A stretch of 64,000 nucleotides of DNA from Tamarix chinensis (GCA_030549775.1 CM060177.1:54996638-55060637); one strand, 5' to 3'; numbered from the stretch's first letter, positions 10,772 through 23,209 are shown. Translations and numbers: made by a program. The notes: generated from the sequence alone by a model not told the origin.

Positions 10772-11032
10772 TTAGGGTTTAATCTAGCATGTCTATGACA
10801 ACATATCGGTTAGCTAATGGGGTACATCTAATTTCAAGTATTTTAAGTTCATTAATACGGTTTCCAAAACCATTGATGGATTATATCTATTGGGCGACAA
10901 ATAACATCTATTAGTTTGTAAGATAGAAGAAAAGAAATTTCACTAAACTCTTTGCATGTTTATGTCCTATATGAGGACTGACTGATTGTACTAACTTGTT
11001 CATATTGTTTTTTACTATTTTTAATTACCAGT
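10772..11032 (+). repeat. Right copy of the 261-bp direct repeat flanking Cop1
   Basis: Starts at the first base after the right LTR and matches 5002-5262 without gaps. It continues into TGATGAGC at 11033, where the left copy instead meets the LTR's TG: a 2-bp overlap between target and LTR terminus. Confidence 0.95.
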
Positions 11033-11463
11033 TGATGAGCTCTAAGTTTAAATTTTTCATTTTGAATCTAAAGTTTTCTTAGGATTTAAGAAATGATAGA
11101 ATAACTCTTTCCATTGGTTGACCGACCCATGAAACTAGTCATTTACATTGCCATTTTAATTAATTCCCTATAAGCTTTAAAATTTAGATTTTTCATAAGA
11201 CATTTTTAGTTAGACATACTTCTTATATTAGTTAAATTCTTATACTTGAATTTCAAACTCCAACTAAGAATTCCATCAATTGATGTTTTTAAAGGATTGC
11301 ACAAGTGAGCAAGTCCATTAACAAACATGTTCTCAACTTTAAAATTCTACTCATTATTTGTGCATCTTTGAACATTAAATTCCTATCAATGGAAGATTAC
11401 ATTAATGGGATATAAATACCACATAGTTTTGAAGAGAGAAAATAACTTTTTAGTTTCAGTAAT
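11033..11463. other. Intergenic DNA between Cop1 repeat and solo LTR
   Basis: AT-rich, no recognised gene or repeat. It appears to be the original locus sequence, continued after the solo LTR at 15797. Confidence 0.5.
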
Positions 11464-13216
11464 TGTAATACCCCGTTTTTCAAAACCATAATTATAAATT
11501 AATAATCATATAATTAATTATAATTATTATTTTAGAGGGCTTAATCTTAAAAGTGTTATTATTTTTCATATTATTTCAACGGTTTAAGTATAAATTTAAT
11601 TAGGTTAAAATTTTGATAGAGATTAGGTTATTTAAATTAATCCTAATTTTTACCCATAAATCTTATTTTAAATTATTTTATTAATAATCTTTTGAACCGT
11701 AACCTACAAATAATTTCCTAAAAATTATTCTCAATTATTTTACTCTTTCCCACTATTTTTAAACTTACCAAAATTCAAATAATTTTTCCCGAACTATTTT
11801 TATATCTGATCTTTTAGTTTATCTAAATTAAATCTAAATTTAAATAGATAAATTTTTACCCTATATTATTAATCTACTCCCCGATTACCCCAAATATCTT
11901 TCTTAAATATTTTTTTGTCCCCTTCGTACATTTTATACACACATATACACTCTACCATCACCTCCCCATTCCATCTGTCATTTATACACACTTACACGCT
12001 CCATACTTACACATGCATACTCTGCACATAATCGTAGCACTCTACCCCTCTCTTCCTGTGCTCGACCAAAAAAATAACACTCAACCCTCTACCAACCAAA
12101 CAGCTGCCTCTTTTTCTCGGCTAACCCCAGGCTCCCGTCCCAACCATTGCCAAACAACCCTGGTAACACTCCTCGTCCAACATAGCCTCGACCAAACAAC
12201 CCCCAAACCAGCAACCACTCACGCACACGACATCCTTCTCCGAGCCCCAACCAAACAAAGCCATGTATACATATTTCGGCGCAGCCTTCCCCAGCAACAC
12301 CCCCTCTCTGCAGCCCTCCACCTTCTTCCTGCCATCCCATCTCCCCTCCATTTTCGTCTGCCCGCACAGCACCTCCGTCGCAACCCGTAGCTTCCTCCAT
12401 CCCAGCACCACCACAGCCTTCCCATCCAGCGCAACCATCGACCAACCCCTCTCTGCATGCCCATCGCATAACCCTATACCTCCCTCTCGTCCCGTAACAA
12501 CACCACAACCCGCAGCAACCAACGCCACCAGCACAACCAACAAGCTCCCCCGACCCTGCACCCCAAGCCCTTTCCCCTTCTTGCCTGTGCATGCACCGCC
12601 CAGCCTGTTGCACCATCTCCCTCACCGCACACCTTTTCCCAGCTTCCTTCATTTCGAGTAACAGTCGAACAGCTGCCACCCTACCTTCCCGCAGCTGTAG
12701 CACCACCTTCTCCTCTCCATCACCTCCCAACCCCTTCCCTCTCTCTCTAGTTGTTTCAAATTTTTCCTAGCCCAACCACCACCATTTCGTGCAACCATAG
12801 CCCCCTGCATGCACCCTTCCCCGCAGCACCAGCTCACACTAATCGTGAAACCCCAACATACCACCCTCCTGCCTGCCTCGACCAAGTAACCTCCTACAGC
12901 CCATCACCACCAACCAACCCAACCCACTGAGCCATTTTTTTTTGCTGCCAAACTCCACCCCGTAGCTCCCTCAACCATTTTTGTGCAGTACCAACCACCC
13001 TGCCTGCACCACTACCCTCTCTATCTCGTCGCCAACCTGCACCACCAGCAACTGCCGGCCAGCCACCAACTCTGCTGACCACCACCTCTGCCACCCTCTC
13101 CCTTTCCTTGCTTCCTCGAGCCACCCCTGTAGGGCAACCCCTGCTACCCTTCGTTTTTCACACGTGCATGGCTCACGCTGCGCATGCAGGGTGAGTTGTG
13201 TGTATTTAAAAAAAGT

Positions 13217-13220
<4 letters not shown>

Positions 13221-13257
<37 letters not shown>
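13221..13257. repeat. (AT)n microsatellite
   Basis: Uninterrupted AT dinucleotides for about 37 bp inside the solo LTR. Confidence 0.95.
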
Positions 13258-13262
<5 letters not shown>

Positions 13263-14647
13263 GGTACCCATTTTAAGTGTAAGGGTATTTTAGTAATTTT
13301 TGAAAAATGAATATTTTTATATTATAATTATTATTTTATCTGATAGATATTAATTCAATAATTTCGGTATTATTTTTAGGTAAGAAAGGTTGATTAGCGA
13401 GATCCAATAAATTTAGTAGGATACCGCTATTTTTGTGTTTTTGTTAGAATTCAGGTAACCGTTATACCTTACTAAAATTATAAATATTGCGTGATAGCAC
13501 ATTAGGGTTTTTGGTGGATGAAATATGTTAAGTATGATTTATTTTGATATAATTATGTGTTAATTATTATTATTATGAAAACAGATAAAACGAGCATATT
13601 ATATGATATAAATTATGCCGGGTATGAAAGTGTGAGTTAAAGTGATTCTATTGATGGAAAAAATAATTTGTATGATAGTTATGTATATGTTGAGCATACT
13701 TAGAAATAATTATAGAATAATTATTATGGATGTGTGCCCTAGGGGCAATTTAGTAATTTTTGTGTATCATGGTATTTGTCTTGAAAATCATGTCTAATAT
13801 GTATTAGCTGTTGTTGAATATTTGAATATGTGTTTTGATGGATTAAAGGTGTGAAAAAGGATTTTTATGTGCAAAATTATGTACAAGGGCAAAATGTCAT
13901 TTGCCATATTTGATAATTTAAATCGCGTAAGACATAATTTATTTATGGTGTTTTAGCCTTTTCATAGCAAATTAATAAATTAAAATAGCATTTGTATTTA
14001 AATAGAGGATAATCTAGAAATGTTGGTCTTGAGGGTATTTTGGTCTTTTTCGGCCTAAAGTATCCAAATGTGAATAATTGAGCCTAGAATGGCCTTAGTG
14101 TATTTTGATGTTGGCTTCGAACTTGACGTTGATTATTGTTGTCTCGAATGATTGGAAATGAGTAAGAACGGTTAAGTATGAGAATTGAATTTATCTGTAT
14201 TGTATGTGATTTCGTGGTAACCTTAATAAAATACTAATACTTAAAGTGAAAGACCTCGAGATCGGGAATGGTGGCTCCTAGGGGTCGCTACCCTAAGGAT
14301 GTGGTTTAGCCCACAGATGATATGGATTTTTGCTAGTGTGCCTTAGTGCCCTAGTCAGGCCCTACATCTTACTTTATTCTATTCTGCGGACTAATATGGG
14401 GTATGCATACTTATGGATTAGGTGTCCTTGTCGGTAGGGTACTGTGTTACCTTCGTGTACCAGTGCGACCAGGGTACCTTTGCGTCCTTGGGTTTATAGT
14501 TAGTAGGATATTGTGTTGCCTTGTTGCACTAGTATGACTGGAGTACCTTTGTGTCTCCCGGTTGATTGATCTCCCCTCGAGAAAGTAAATAAAAATGGAA
14601 ATGATATGATTTGATGGAAATAATGATTATCGGATTATTGGATTGTT

Positions 14648-14921
14648 CGGTAGTAGTCTTCATGCCTACCTGAGGTTTCGGAAGTAGCCTTCGTGCCCAC
14701 TTGTAGTTCGGTAGTAGCCTTCATGCCTACCTGAGGTTTCGGTAGTAGCCTTCGTGCCTACTTGAGGTTTTCTGAGGTTTTGGTAGCAGCCTTTGTACCT
14801 ACCTAAAGTTTTCTGTGTTTTCGGTAGCAGCCTTCGTGCCTACCTGAGGTTTTCTGTGATTTTGATAGTAGACTTTGTGCCTACATGTGGTTTTGGTAGC
14901 AGCCTTCGCGACTATCTTTGT
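14648..14921 (+). repeat. Eight-copy minisatellite in the solo LTR
   Basis: Units begin CGGTAGTAGCCTTCGTGCC and run through TACCTGAGGTTT. Early copies are about 30-31 bp. Three later ones are about 41 bp because of an extra TTCTGTG-like tail. Copies differ by a few substitutions each. The open frame at 14793-15065 is a by-product. Confidence 0.9.
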
Positions 14922-15796
14922 TGGTTTTATGTCTGTGAGCTTACCTATGACGTTATGGATTTATTATGCTATATCTGTAAGTTTGCCTGTGACGTTATGG
15001 ATTTATTATACTATACCTATAAGTATGTCTGGGATGATATGAATCTTAGTAAATTATACCTGTGATGTACGTGATTGTTTGGGATTTAGGCTGAGACGTG
15101 AATTATGCTGAAGTTGGGTTTTAATTATTACTCAGACAATATTTCTGAGATGTTCAATAATAAGTTCAGCTGTTTCAAATGAATGAAAATGAGTAGTACG
15201 TGACCTTGATGGAATTTGAACATATGAGTAATTATTGTATATCAATCATCGTATTTATATGTATATATCTTATACCATATTAATTGTATACCTTGCATGT
15301 GTTCCATGCTGATTTATCGTATTAGTTTAGTATAAAGGGTTGCTCAGTACCGTAGTATTGAAGAGTTCATTTTCATGGGCCCCTGCCTATTCAATGGGCA
15401 GTGGACTTTGCAGGTCAGCCTCTAAGCTCAGTCAAATGCTGATAGTTCGGATTTGGGAGCATAGGACTATCCGGTGTTTCTTTTGTTGTCTTAATTCCGG
15501 TTGTATTTGGACCCTCGTGTCCTCCTGTAATTTCTCTCTCGATTTTCGTAAACTGCTAATGTCATTTTTAATTAGCAGTATTTATCTAACGTTCTCTCTA
15601 TCCTGATTTCTGTAATCATGATATTAATTTAAGCGGATTAATGATTTTAGCCTTAGCACTTGGTATTAGAATGGTAGAGGAAACCAGACTTGTACCAAGT
15701 GTGGCGGTAACACCTTTTGTTTTTATTGTTTTAGCTTCCGCACTTAACTCTATAAACAAAATTTTTCAGTTGTAAATTTTGGGATATCACAGTAAT

Positions 15797-16785
15797 GCCT
15801 CTCTATTAAACTATTAACTATTGCAAACAATTCTCAAGCAATTTTCTACTAACTTTCACATCATATTTTTCTAATAACAATGTATTGTGTTCGATCCTTT
15901 CCACACTTTGCTAGAGAGGTTTCTCACTTGTAATTTTTGCATTATCTAGCTTGGTTACACTAATAATTGTTTTACACTTTCTAGATTTGATATTTGTAAG
16001 AACTATAATGTAAACACCACACATATCTCAAAAAATATAATGTCTAGATGTTGTATGCGTCTAATATTCTTACAAGAGATTCTTGTTGAATCTAAGAGAT
16101 GATAATTAAGCTAAATAAAAAATCATTACTAGAGAGGTTAATAAGAGTGTTATATTATATACTTATAGTATATTGATCATTAATCACACTCTAATAATGA
16201 AGAGTGGTTTAGGGGTACATTGAACCCTTAAATTGCTATAAATCCTTTAAGTAAATTTTAACTTTCTATTACCATTTTTTATAAGCCCTGTTCACCTATT
16301 CTAAAGTTTTTTCAGTAATTGTTATTAGTGATTATCTTTCAAAACATGTAGCCATTTATGTGGTTCATTATTCAAGGTTATATGATGTGCAAGATTATAT
16401 TGGACCCCCTTTCAAAGATAAAATAAATGATAAATTATAATAGCATGCTTATATAGTGGCGTCAACAAAGGATGTAAACTCATTTGGCAAAGTACGTAAC
16501 AAATCAAGCAAGAATATCAACATGAGAATTCATTTCTTTATATATATATATATATGTAATAATAAAGTCTTGATGTAATTGAAATATGTCTCTACATCTA
16601 GATATGAGATTTATAAGTTGCCATAGAGCTTCTTTGAGAGAATTATTGATTAGGTCAAATGTTGTTAAATAATCTGATTCAAAGATGATATGTTAAAGTT
16701 CTTCTTTAGCTAATAGTTATGATTTAAGCCCTTACAAATATTATGCATGGCAACAAGGTTATGTCCCTTATTTTGCCCGTTAATG
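15797..16785. other. Intergenic DNA, nothing recognised
   Basis: AT-rich DNA that would join directly to 11463 before the solo LTR's parent inserted. No domain-bearing open frame. A short (TA)n run is at about 16541-16555. Confidence 0.5.
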
Positions 16786-16792
16786 ACATATG

Positions 16793-17095
16793 TCTTGTTT
16801 GGTTCATTAATAATAAGTTTATGAGGAAGTTACACTTCTCCCAAAATTCAAAATTTATTATCAAAAAAATAATTACTTAACAATGTGTTTGGTTTATATT
16901 GAGGAAGTAGGAGAGGAAATTAATTTATTTTTATTTTTAATAATTACGTGTGAGTTATAAATAAATAAAGTAAATGAAATTATAATTTTTATGAAATTAT
17001 TTAATTAGGAAGTTATTTATTAACTAAGAAAGTAAGATTATCAAATAGGAATTGTACTTACATTTGACTTATTTGCTTATTTTAAACCAAATAAA
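16793..17095. repeat. Possible MITE upstream of RABA5a
   Basis: Imperfect inverted ends: TTGTTTGGTTCATTA on the left, and the complement of TTTAAACCAAATAAA on the right. Between them is about 270 bp of AT-rich non-coding DNA with an internal TGTTTGGTTTATA copy. Many plant MITEs carry TTTGGTT-type ends. I could not define a clean target duplication, so the borders are approximate. Confidence 0.35.
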
Positions 17096-17662
17096 TCTAC
17101 ATTCGGCTAAAACATAACTTCCTGAAATAATATATTCTATACCATAATTTTTGAATTGAATATTAAGAAGAAAAAAATTGAAAGTTTTGCTCAAGTGGTA
17201 CAAGCATAGGCCCTTAGCCCTTAAAAAAACAACAAGAAAGGGAAAGGGTAAAAAGTCATAGAAGCACGGAAAGCCGAATCTGATCAAACTATCGGTACTG
17301 GGCCCGATCGTCACAGTGCGGCCCAATGTAATGCGATAGCTGTAGTGCTTACGGTTCGCTTGTTGCAGTAACAGTGTCTGCTTGCTCTGTCCCGTCCCTT
17401 CTTGTCCTCTTTTTTCCTCTCCCCAGACCAGACCTCAGTACTGTCCTCGAAGTACGAAACCTAACCCTATCTGTCAGAGGACGACCCGTTGAAAATCATT
17501 ACAGTCCGCATTGTTCGTTGTACAATGTTTTTCTACAAAACTTCGTGCTTAATATCTCATTGATCTGATCACTTGCTCCCGCTTTTGTGATCTTTTGAAT
17601 AGGGTCATTAATCTGAGAAGTTCTGGTGAAAAGGGTTCGCATTGTAGACTCCAAAACAACTG

Positions 17663-18770
17663 GTATGTCACTTGTTCTTTAATTTAGTTAAATCATACGA
17701 ATTTTGATCGGGTTTTCTCAACTAAGTGGTTGAAAAAAACCGAATTGATCGTTTATGTTGTGGTATTTTTGCTGCATGTATGAAATTTGACATTTTAATC
17801 ATTCACGGCCGTACTCTGATAGTGATATATTGTTTTCCTTGTATTGGTTGAAACTCTTACCTGTGATATGATTCGAAGAATAAATGTTGACGTTTTGTGT
17901 AGATAAATTGTGGAGCCATGTTTAACCATTTAACGGTTGCAACTATGGCACTTTGTTTGAGTATATAACCAATAGTAGTGTTTACGTGTCTAGTCTGTTC
18001 TGAGTTAAAAGGTGAGTAGGGGGTTCAATCGTGATTTGATTAGTAGTAAACGATCTATGTTCGCAAATCTCTGGCCATAAGCGTGATAAAATGTGTTATA
18101 TAGGTGAACTTTATCTGCTTCGCAGCTCATAAAGTAGTTTTGTTCAACCTTAGAGCGTGCAAACTTGCAAACCCAATCCTCCGCCCTTTTGAGTGAGTTT
18201 GGTTATAATACGGAAGAAATGTACTGAGGAGTATATTAGAGCTTCAGAGGACGGAATGATCGGGAACCATGGCTGTAGTGATGGATTCTCCGGTGTCTGA
18301 AACATTTTTACTTGGAGGGTTGAGAGTTTGAATTTCTTTGTAGGTGTCTGCTTATGTGTTCTGCCTTCTGTCTTGGCAAGTTGTTCCAGAGATCTCATAC
18401 CTTCCCTTCCTGTCGTAGAACAAATGGCTTCAGACATACGAGTTCTTTTTAGATTCTGATACCTTCTTGTGACTGGCGCGTTCTTAATTCATATGCCTTT
18501 TCTATTGATGATGCTCCTTCATGGGTAACTCAGATAACGAGTCATCCTGTCAGCAACAGAAAACATTTCCATTTCAATATAAAATATCCCAGCCTTTTGG
18601 AATTTCTGAACCATACATATTACTATTTGATGCCAGTCAAAATGCCTTTCTCTCAGGGAATAACGTGACTATTTATTGTTGAACCTTACCTGGAATTCAA
18701 GATTTCCTCTTGCCATTTTCTGTATTCTTTCATTTTCTCATTTTAATCTTATGCAGTTTTGTTTTCTCAG
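17663..18770 (+). other. Candidate 5'-UTR intron of RABA5a
   Basis: A plausible donor (CTG|GTATGT at 17663) follows a GC-richer stretch that could be the first non-coding exon (about 17380-17662). Acceptors preceded by T-rich tracts occur at 18756 and 18770 (TTTTCTCAG). A third AG, at 18860-18861, directly precedes the start codon. If 18770 is used, a tiny upstream frame (ATGTCATATGGAGTATAG) stays in the leader. If 18861 is used, it is removed. No transcript evidence is available here. Confidence 0.35.
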
Positions 18771-18862
18771 GGAAGAATCTGATTGATTCCTGGCTTAATT
18801 CTACTTTTGATCCCGACAGCTATCATGTCATATGGAGTATAGTATCGTTTTGATAGTGCAGT

Positions 18863-20324
18863 ATGGCATTTTACTCAGACGATGAGCAGACGGAAGATTA
18901 CCTCTTTAAGATTGTTTTAGTTGGTGATTCTGCGGTTGGCAAGTCAAATTTACTGTCAAGATTTGCTAGAGATGAGTTTTACCCTAATTCAAAATCAACC
19001 ATAGGAGTAGAGTTTCAAACGCAAAAGATGGAAATCAAGGGAAAGGAAATTAAAGCACAGATCTGGGATACGGCAGGGCAGGAACGGTTTAGAGCTGTTA
19101 CATCAGCGTATTACAGAGGTGCTGTTGGAGCCCTTTTGGTGTATGATATTAGTAGACGGCTGACGTTCGAGAGCATTGGCAGATGGCTCAATGAACTTCA
19201 CAGTAAGCCTTTGACTGAATGGAACAATCTTTAACCCATTCAGCCTTTATTTTGTTCCCTCCTTGTTCCCGCACTGTAAGGCATATGGTTTGCTTGAATA
19301 ATTTTTTTTCTCATTTTTCTTCTTGCTTTTTTGTCGGATGGTTTGCTGGAATATGATCTTGGGTTCGGTGAGCTCATTGACCTAGGCTGAGAAAATTTTA
19401 AATTCTTTCTTAAATCTTCCCTTGCACCAAATTGAAAAAACCCATTTGATAGAATTATGATCGGTTCTATCAATGACAAAATCTTAAGAAATACTTGGTT
19501 AAGGAAGTTTATTTCAGCTAAAGAGCATCCAAACCCCCACCTAAAATTTGAGATACTTAATTATACTTTTTAATTATTTTTTATCTCATCTTTTGTGTTT
19601 TTATCAAATTATCTCAAATTTAATTTTCTATTCTTTATCCCATTACCTTAAATTTACAACACCCAATTACTTTTATCAATTACGTCACTAGTTATTTATA
19701 CGTTATAGTATTTAACTTTTAATTTATATCAATCTATAAATATCAATTAATAATCTGGTATAATAAAATTTAATTAAATATAATTTTACTAATAATTTTA
19801 TTATTAATGAATACTTTTTGAAAAAATTAATGAAAAAAAAAACTTGTATATGTTTAACAGTAAACATTTTTACACTTTTGGTGCCTCAAATTTGATGTAA
19901 TTTTTTTACAATTACTAGCTTTTCTTCAAATTTAAGTATCTTATATTTGCAATTGGGAGGGTTCTAACATGTTATGGCGTTTATATTTACAGCTCATTCC
20001 GACATGAATGTAGTCACTATACTCGTGGGTAACAAGTCAGATCTTAAGGACGCAAGGGAGGTGAGCACAGCTGAAGGCAAGTCACTGGCAGAGGAACAGG
20101 GTTTGTTCTTTATAGAGACTTCAGCCCTGGATTCCTCTAACGTTTCTGCTGCATTTCAAACCGTGGTTCAGGAGATCTACAACATTCTAAGCCGGAAGGT
20201 CATGCAATCCAGTGATATCAGTAAAACAGATCCATCCTCGTTGAGTAATGGAAGGACGGTGGTTTTACCAGGTGAGGACGGCCAAACTGTTATGCAACCA
20301 AGAAAACCTGGTTGCTGTTCTTAG
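18863..20324 (+). CDS. RABA5a: Rab11-family small GTPase, RABA5a-like (two coding exons, 223 aa)
   Basis: Membrane-anchored GTPase of the plant RabA (Rab11-related) group, which directs vesicle traffic around the trans-Golgi/endosome and plasma membrane. Exon 1 is 18863-19202 and exon 2 is 19993-20324. The intron (19203-19992) has GT...AG ends in phase 1, splitting codon 114. All G motifs are present: P-loop GDSAVGKS at 21-28, switch I T46, DTAGQE at 69-74, NKSD at 127-130 and ETSAL at 155-159. The protein ends in CCS, a double-Cys geranylgeranylation signal. The N-terminus MAFYSDDE and the ELHTHSDMNVV stretch across the splice match my memory of RABA5a rather than RABA5b-e. Without splicing the exon-1 frame would stop at 19234. 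Nothing suggests decay, so it is very likely functional. Confidence 0.92.
19517..19940. repeat. Possible MITE within the RABA5a intron
   Basis: AT-rich block in the intron whose ends resemble each other inversely: CACCTAAAATTTGAGATAC near 19539, and the complement of GTGCCTCAAATTTGATG near 19880. The leading AGAGCATCCAAACCC resembles the start of a common plant MITE type. No clear target duplication was found, so borders are approximate. Confidence 0.3.
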
Positions 20325-20760
20325 CTGGCCTTAGATGGCCGTCCACCAGTAAATATTTTGGCATGCATATTCCGCCAATGTGATTGAGTCCCTTTGTTAG
20401 TTTAATATGAAATACCACTTTCGTTTTCCCGACATTTTGATATTCAAGGAAAAATCTTTAGCACCTGAACGTGTAAATGGGTTGAAGAGAGCTTATGCAG
20501 AGTATCGTTTCATGTGTCTGTCCACTGCATTTGTGCTTTGCTCTCATCTAGCATCCAATCCACCTTACCATCTCCATCCTCCAAGTTCTAACTCAGTGAT
20601 CACGTTGGCACCTGCCGTTTTGTCCTTTGCGTCAATCATTTGAAATGATTTGAGAATTATTTGTTTGATTTATTAAGGGCGATGTTATATAGAACATGCC
20701 CCACTACTTTATACCCTTCATTATTTTTGACCAAAAAGTTACTGTATTTGCATATGTATA
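20325..20760 (+). other. Likely 3' UTR of RABA5a
   Basis: Follows the stop codon at 20322-20324 and is less AT-rich than the DNA beyond it. The open frame at 20407-20643 has no recognisable similarity and lies where the 3' UTR should be. The end point is a guess. Confidence 0.35.
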
Positions 20761-22059
20761 CATGAGGAAAGATTGTATTTCTATTGCATCATTCTCTTTC
20801 CTCATGTCTCATTCAACTTTTTGCAATGCTAAAGAAATATATTTCTCTTTTAAGGCAATAGGTTTATTTTAATTGCTGCAGTCAATCTTTCATCGGTCTA
20901 ATATGATCGGGTGATGTACTTTAAGAGTGCGGTAAACATATATGATGACCATGCATATTTACAAAGAATGTGTTAGTGAAAACTTGACTTTTTAACTAAT
21001 AATTTTTATAAGTGAAAGAAATCAAATTTTTATATAACAGTTGTCTGAATTGTTGTAATAATTTTTTCTTTAAGAGGTCTTGGAGTGAATATTAATTGAA
21101 TTTGGGTTTGTTAGTAAGGAGTAAGTGTCCAGCACTACTAGACCAATGCTATCTTACTATATCTCTCTCTTTATCAATGAATATTCAAGCTAAGATTGAA
21201 AAAATACATCACTCAAGATAAATATTTTGTCGTCCATTTTTCCATTTCTTAAATTGAATATTTTTTTTTCTCAATATTTACTTGATTCCTACCTATAATT
21301 TCTTCTATTTGTGTACAAATATCAAATGTAGCAATGAAACAATAGGTGTGTTACTAAACTTATTAATTTGTTAGATCTAAATTTATATTGCCTAAAGGAT
21401 GACTAGAAATTTTGTAGGAAATGATAGAAGATCTAAGAAAATAAATTTGGGAACAAAAAGTACATCCTTCTATACATGGGGTGTAGTTGTAACATGGTAA
21501 AAGACTTGTTTTGCTTCTTCAAAATTTTTGGAAATGTAACATTCTCCTATCCTTAGTCTAAATTTTGGAATGATTGAATCCTTCAAGTACTATTTTCTTA
21601 GGTTTTTTTTCCTAGCTACAATTTGACAATGTTATCAACTAGGTATATGTATATTGATAGAGTAGTTTATCCCTTAAACATTGTTGTAATGTGCATTTTT
21701 TTGGGAGTTGTAGCTCTCAATCACTTTCTTATGCTGGTGGTCGTATGCCTTTTGGAAGCTCAACATCATGTGTGTTTGAAACAAATGCATTAAGAATAAA
21801 GAAATTTGCATCATAAGCTAGTTGGCATGACTATTTGTTATAGTTGCATCATAAAATATATGTCTCTTTGAGGACGTGTCATTTTCTTTCTATGTTCTTT
21901 AGTTTGGATGAAATGCCCATGAATTTGTCTATGTTTTGTCCTCGATCGTAAGTAACTAGAGTAAATTCCACAATTAAAAAAAGAAACGCATTACTCCTAA
22001 CTATATTACACACACAATACTTTGCGAATGATTTTACAATTACCCAAGTCTTTTCAAAT
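20761..22059. other. Intergenic DNA downstream of RABA5a, nothing recognised
   Basis: AT-rich, no domain-bearing open frames, no clear repeat pairs. Confidence 0.5.
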
Positions 22060-22395
22060 CATGATGATCCCATAGAATGAGTTCGTAAGTTATAGGAATA
22101 TGATTTTTTAATTATAAAATGTTTGATAAAATCATATGGCAATGGAAAAGGTATAGTTTGGATAAGATCTAAGATAAACTATTCTTATACGAGGGCTGAG
22201 CCTTTAAACACCAAAGGCTCACGAAGTACAAGCTCAAAGAACTATTATTGTTCCTTTTACCTTTTTGGGGTTGAAGAAAAATATGGAGTATGGCATTTAA
22301 ATGTCCATAATACAAAGCATAATTATAAATTAGCAACTTATCTCAAAGGACATATAGTTGATGGTAAGTTGAAAGAAGATGAGTAAAACTTCATT
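22060..22395 (+). pseudogene. Fragment of a FAR1/MULE-type DNA-binding domain
   Basis: The frame reads a WVRKL-like start (after a stop), then IKSYGNGKG, then a Cys-poor stretch with YYCSFYLFG and WHLNVHNTKHNYKLA, ending near HIVDGKL. This order matches the N-terminal zinc-binding domain of FAR1-related/MULE transposase proteins (cysteine pair, then W-L-V-x-HNH). Only about 110 codons are present, with stops just before the first ATG (22123) and at 22384, and no catalytic part. It is a relic of a Mutator-like element or of a domesticated relative. Direction is the same as RABA5a, but there is no sign the two are linked. Confidence 0.5.
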
Positions 22396-22558
22396 AAACT
22401 TTTTAGTAAAAGCCATATGAAGCCACAAAAAAAAAAGAAAAAGAAAAAAGAAAAAAAAACTTTCAAAATGAATTTAAGGGTATCATGAGTAGCCAAATAC
22501 ATATCTTAATGCTTGGAAACAAAATAAGGGAGAAAGAAATAGGGTTGAAGTTCCTTGT

Positions 22559-23205
22559 TGTAACACCCCATTTTTAGGATTGAAAATTTTCATTTAATGA
22601 ATTCATTACATAAGTTAAAACAATAACAAAAAAAAGTGGAGTGTTATTGCCATACTTGGTATAAGTTTGGATCATGTATCATTCTCATATCAAGTATTAA
22701 GACTAAAAATATTACTCATCTTAAATTGATAATACAATTATAAGAACTAAAATAGAAAAAACCAAAGCACAAATTAATACTATTGTAAATAAAATCAACT
22801 ATTAGTGGTAACAAAGTATAGTGAAAGGAAAATACATAAGGGTAATAGAATACATTAACATCTGAATCAAAAGATATCCGTCTAAATAACAAATAGCCCT
22901 AACCCTTACTTAGTAGTCTTCAACTAATCTCACAAACTAATTTTCAAAGCTTACTACCCATTATATAAATAGAGGTCTATAAATATAAATTCTTTAGTAC
23001 AATGGTATTGTGTAACCCATCATATAAAATTAATTTAAAAAATCTACATAAAATATATAAAAGATATCACAATAATACTTAATATAAAAATATTAAAATA
23101 TACTTACGATGATGAGAAAATCACAATTATACTAGATAAATAAATATCACCAAAGGCTCGTACTAATTATACTTGTTCGTTGAGAACATAATAAAACTAA
23201 AACAA
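22559..23205 (+). mobile_element. Possible truncated LTR fragment
   Basis: Begins TGTAACACCCCATTTTTAGG, a start shared in style with the Ty3-type LTRs at 11464 and 49843, followed by AT-rich DNA. It runs into the LINE leader near 23205. No end, primer site or partner LTR was found. Confidence 0.3.
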
Positions 23206-23209
23206 GGTA

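Larger units (their letters stand above)
11464..15791 (+). mobile_element. Ty3/gypsy-type solo LTR (4328 bp) with target duplication
   Basis: Starts TGTAATACCCCG and ends GGGATATCACA. Both ends resemble the LTR of the Tekay/Del-like element at 25230-28968, including the TTTTCA...TGTRAATTTT context near the end. The flanking 5 bp are identical: GTAAT at 11459-11463 and at 15792-15796. There is no second LTR, primer site or pol sequence, so this is a solo LTR left by intra-element recombination. It contains a C-rich block (12000-13190), an (AT)n run and an eight-copy minisatellite. Open frames on both strands of the C-rich block (12013-13222) overlap each other in several frames and have no recognisable domains, so I reject them as genes. 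Confidence 0.9.

Noticed and set aside
12013..13222. Many overlapping open frames on both strands of a GC-rich block
   Set aside because: They overlap each other in up to five frames, are Gly/Arg/Cys- or Pro/Thr/Ser-biased, show no domain, and lie inside a solo LTR with defined ends.
14648..14921. Regular repeats resembling a CRISPR array
   Set aside because: Units are directly adjacent with no variable spacers. The setting is a plant LTR, so it is a minisatellite.
17165..17215. tRNA- or SINE-like A-box string (GCTCAAGTGGTACAAGCA)
   Set aside because: No B-box at a suitable distance and no cloverleaf or acceptor stem could be drawn.
20407..20643. Separate small gene after RABA5a
   Set aside because: No recognisable similarity. 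It lies where the 3' UTR should be and shows no promoter or splice signals of its own.
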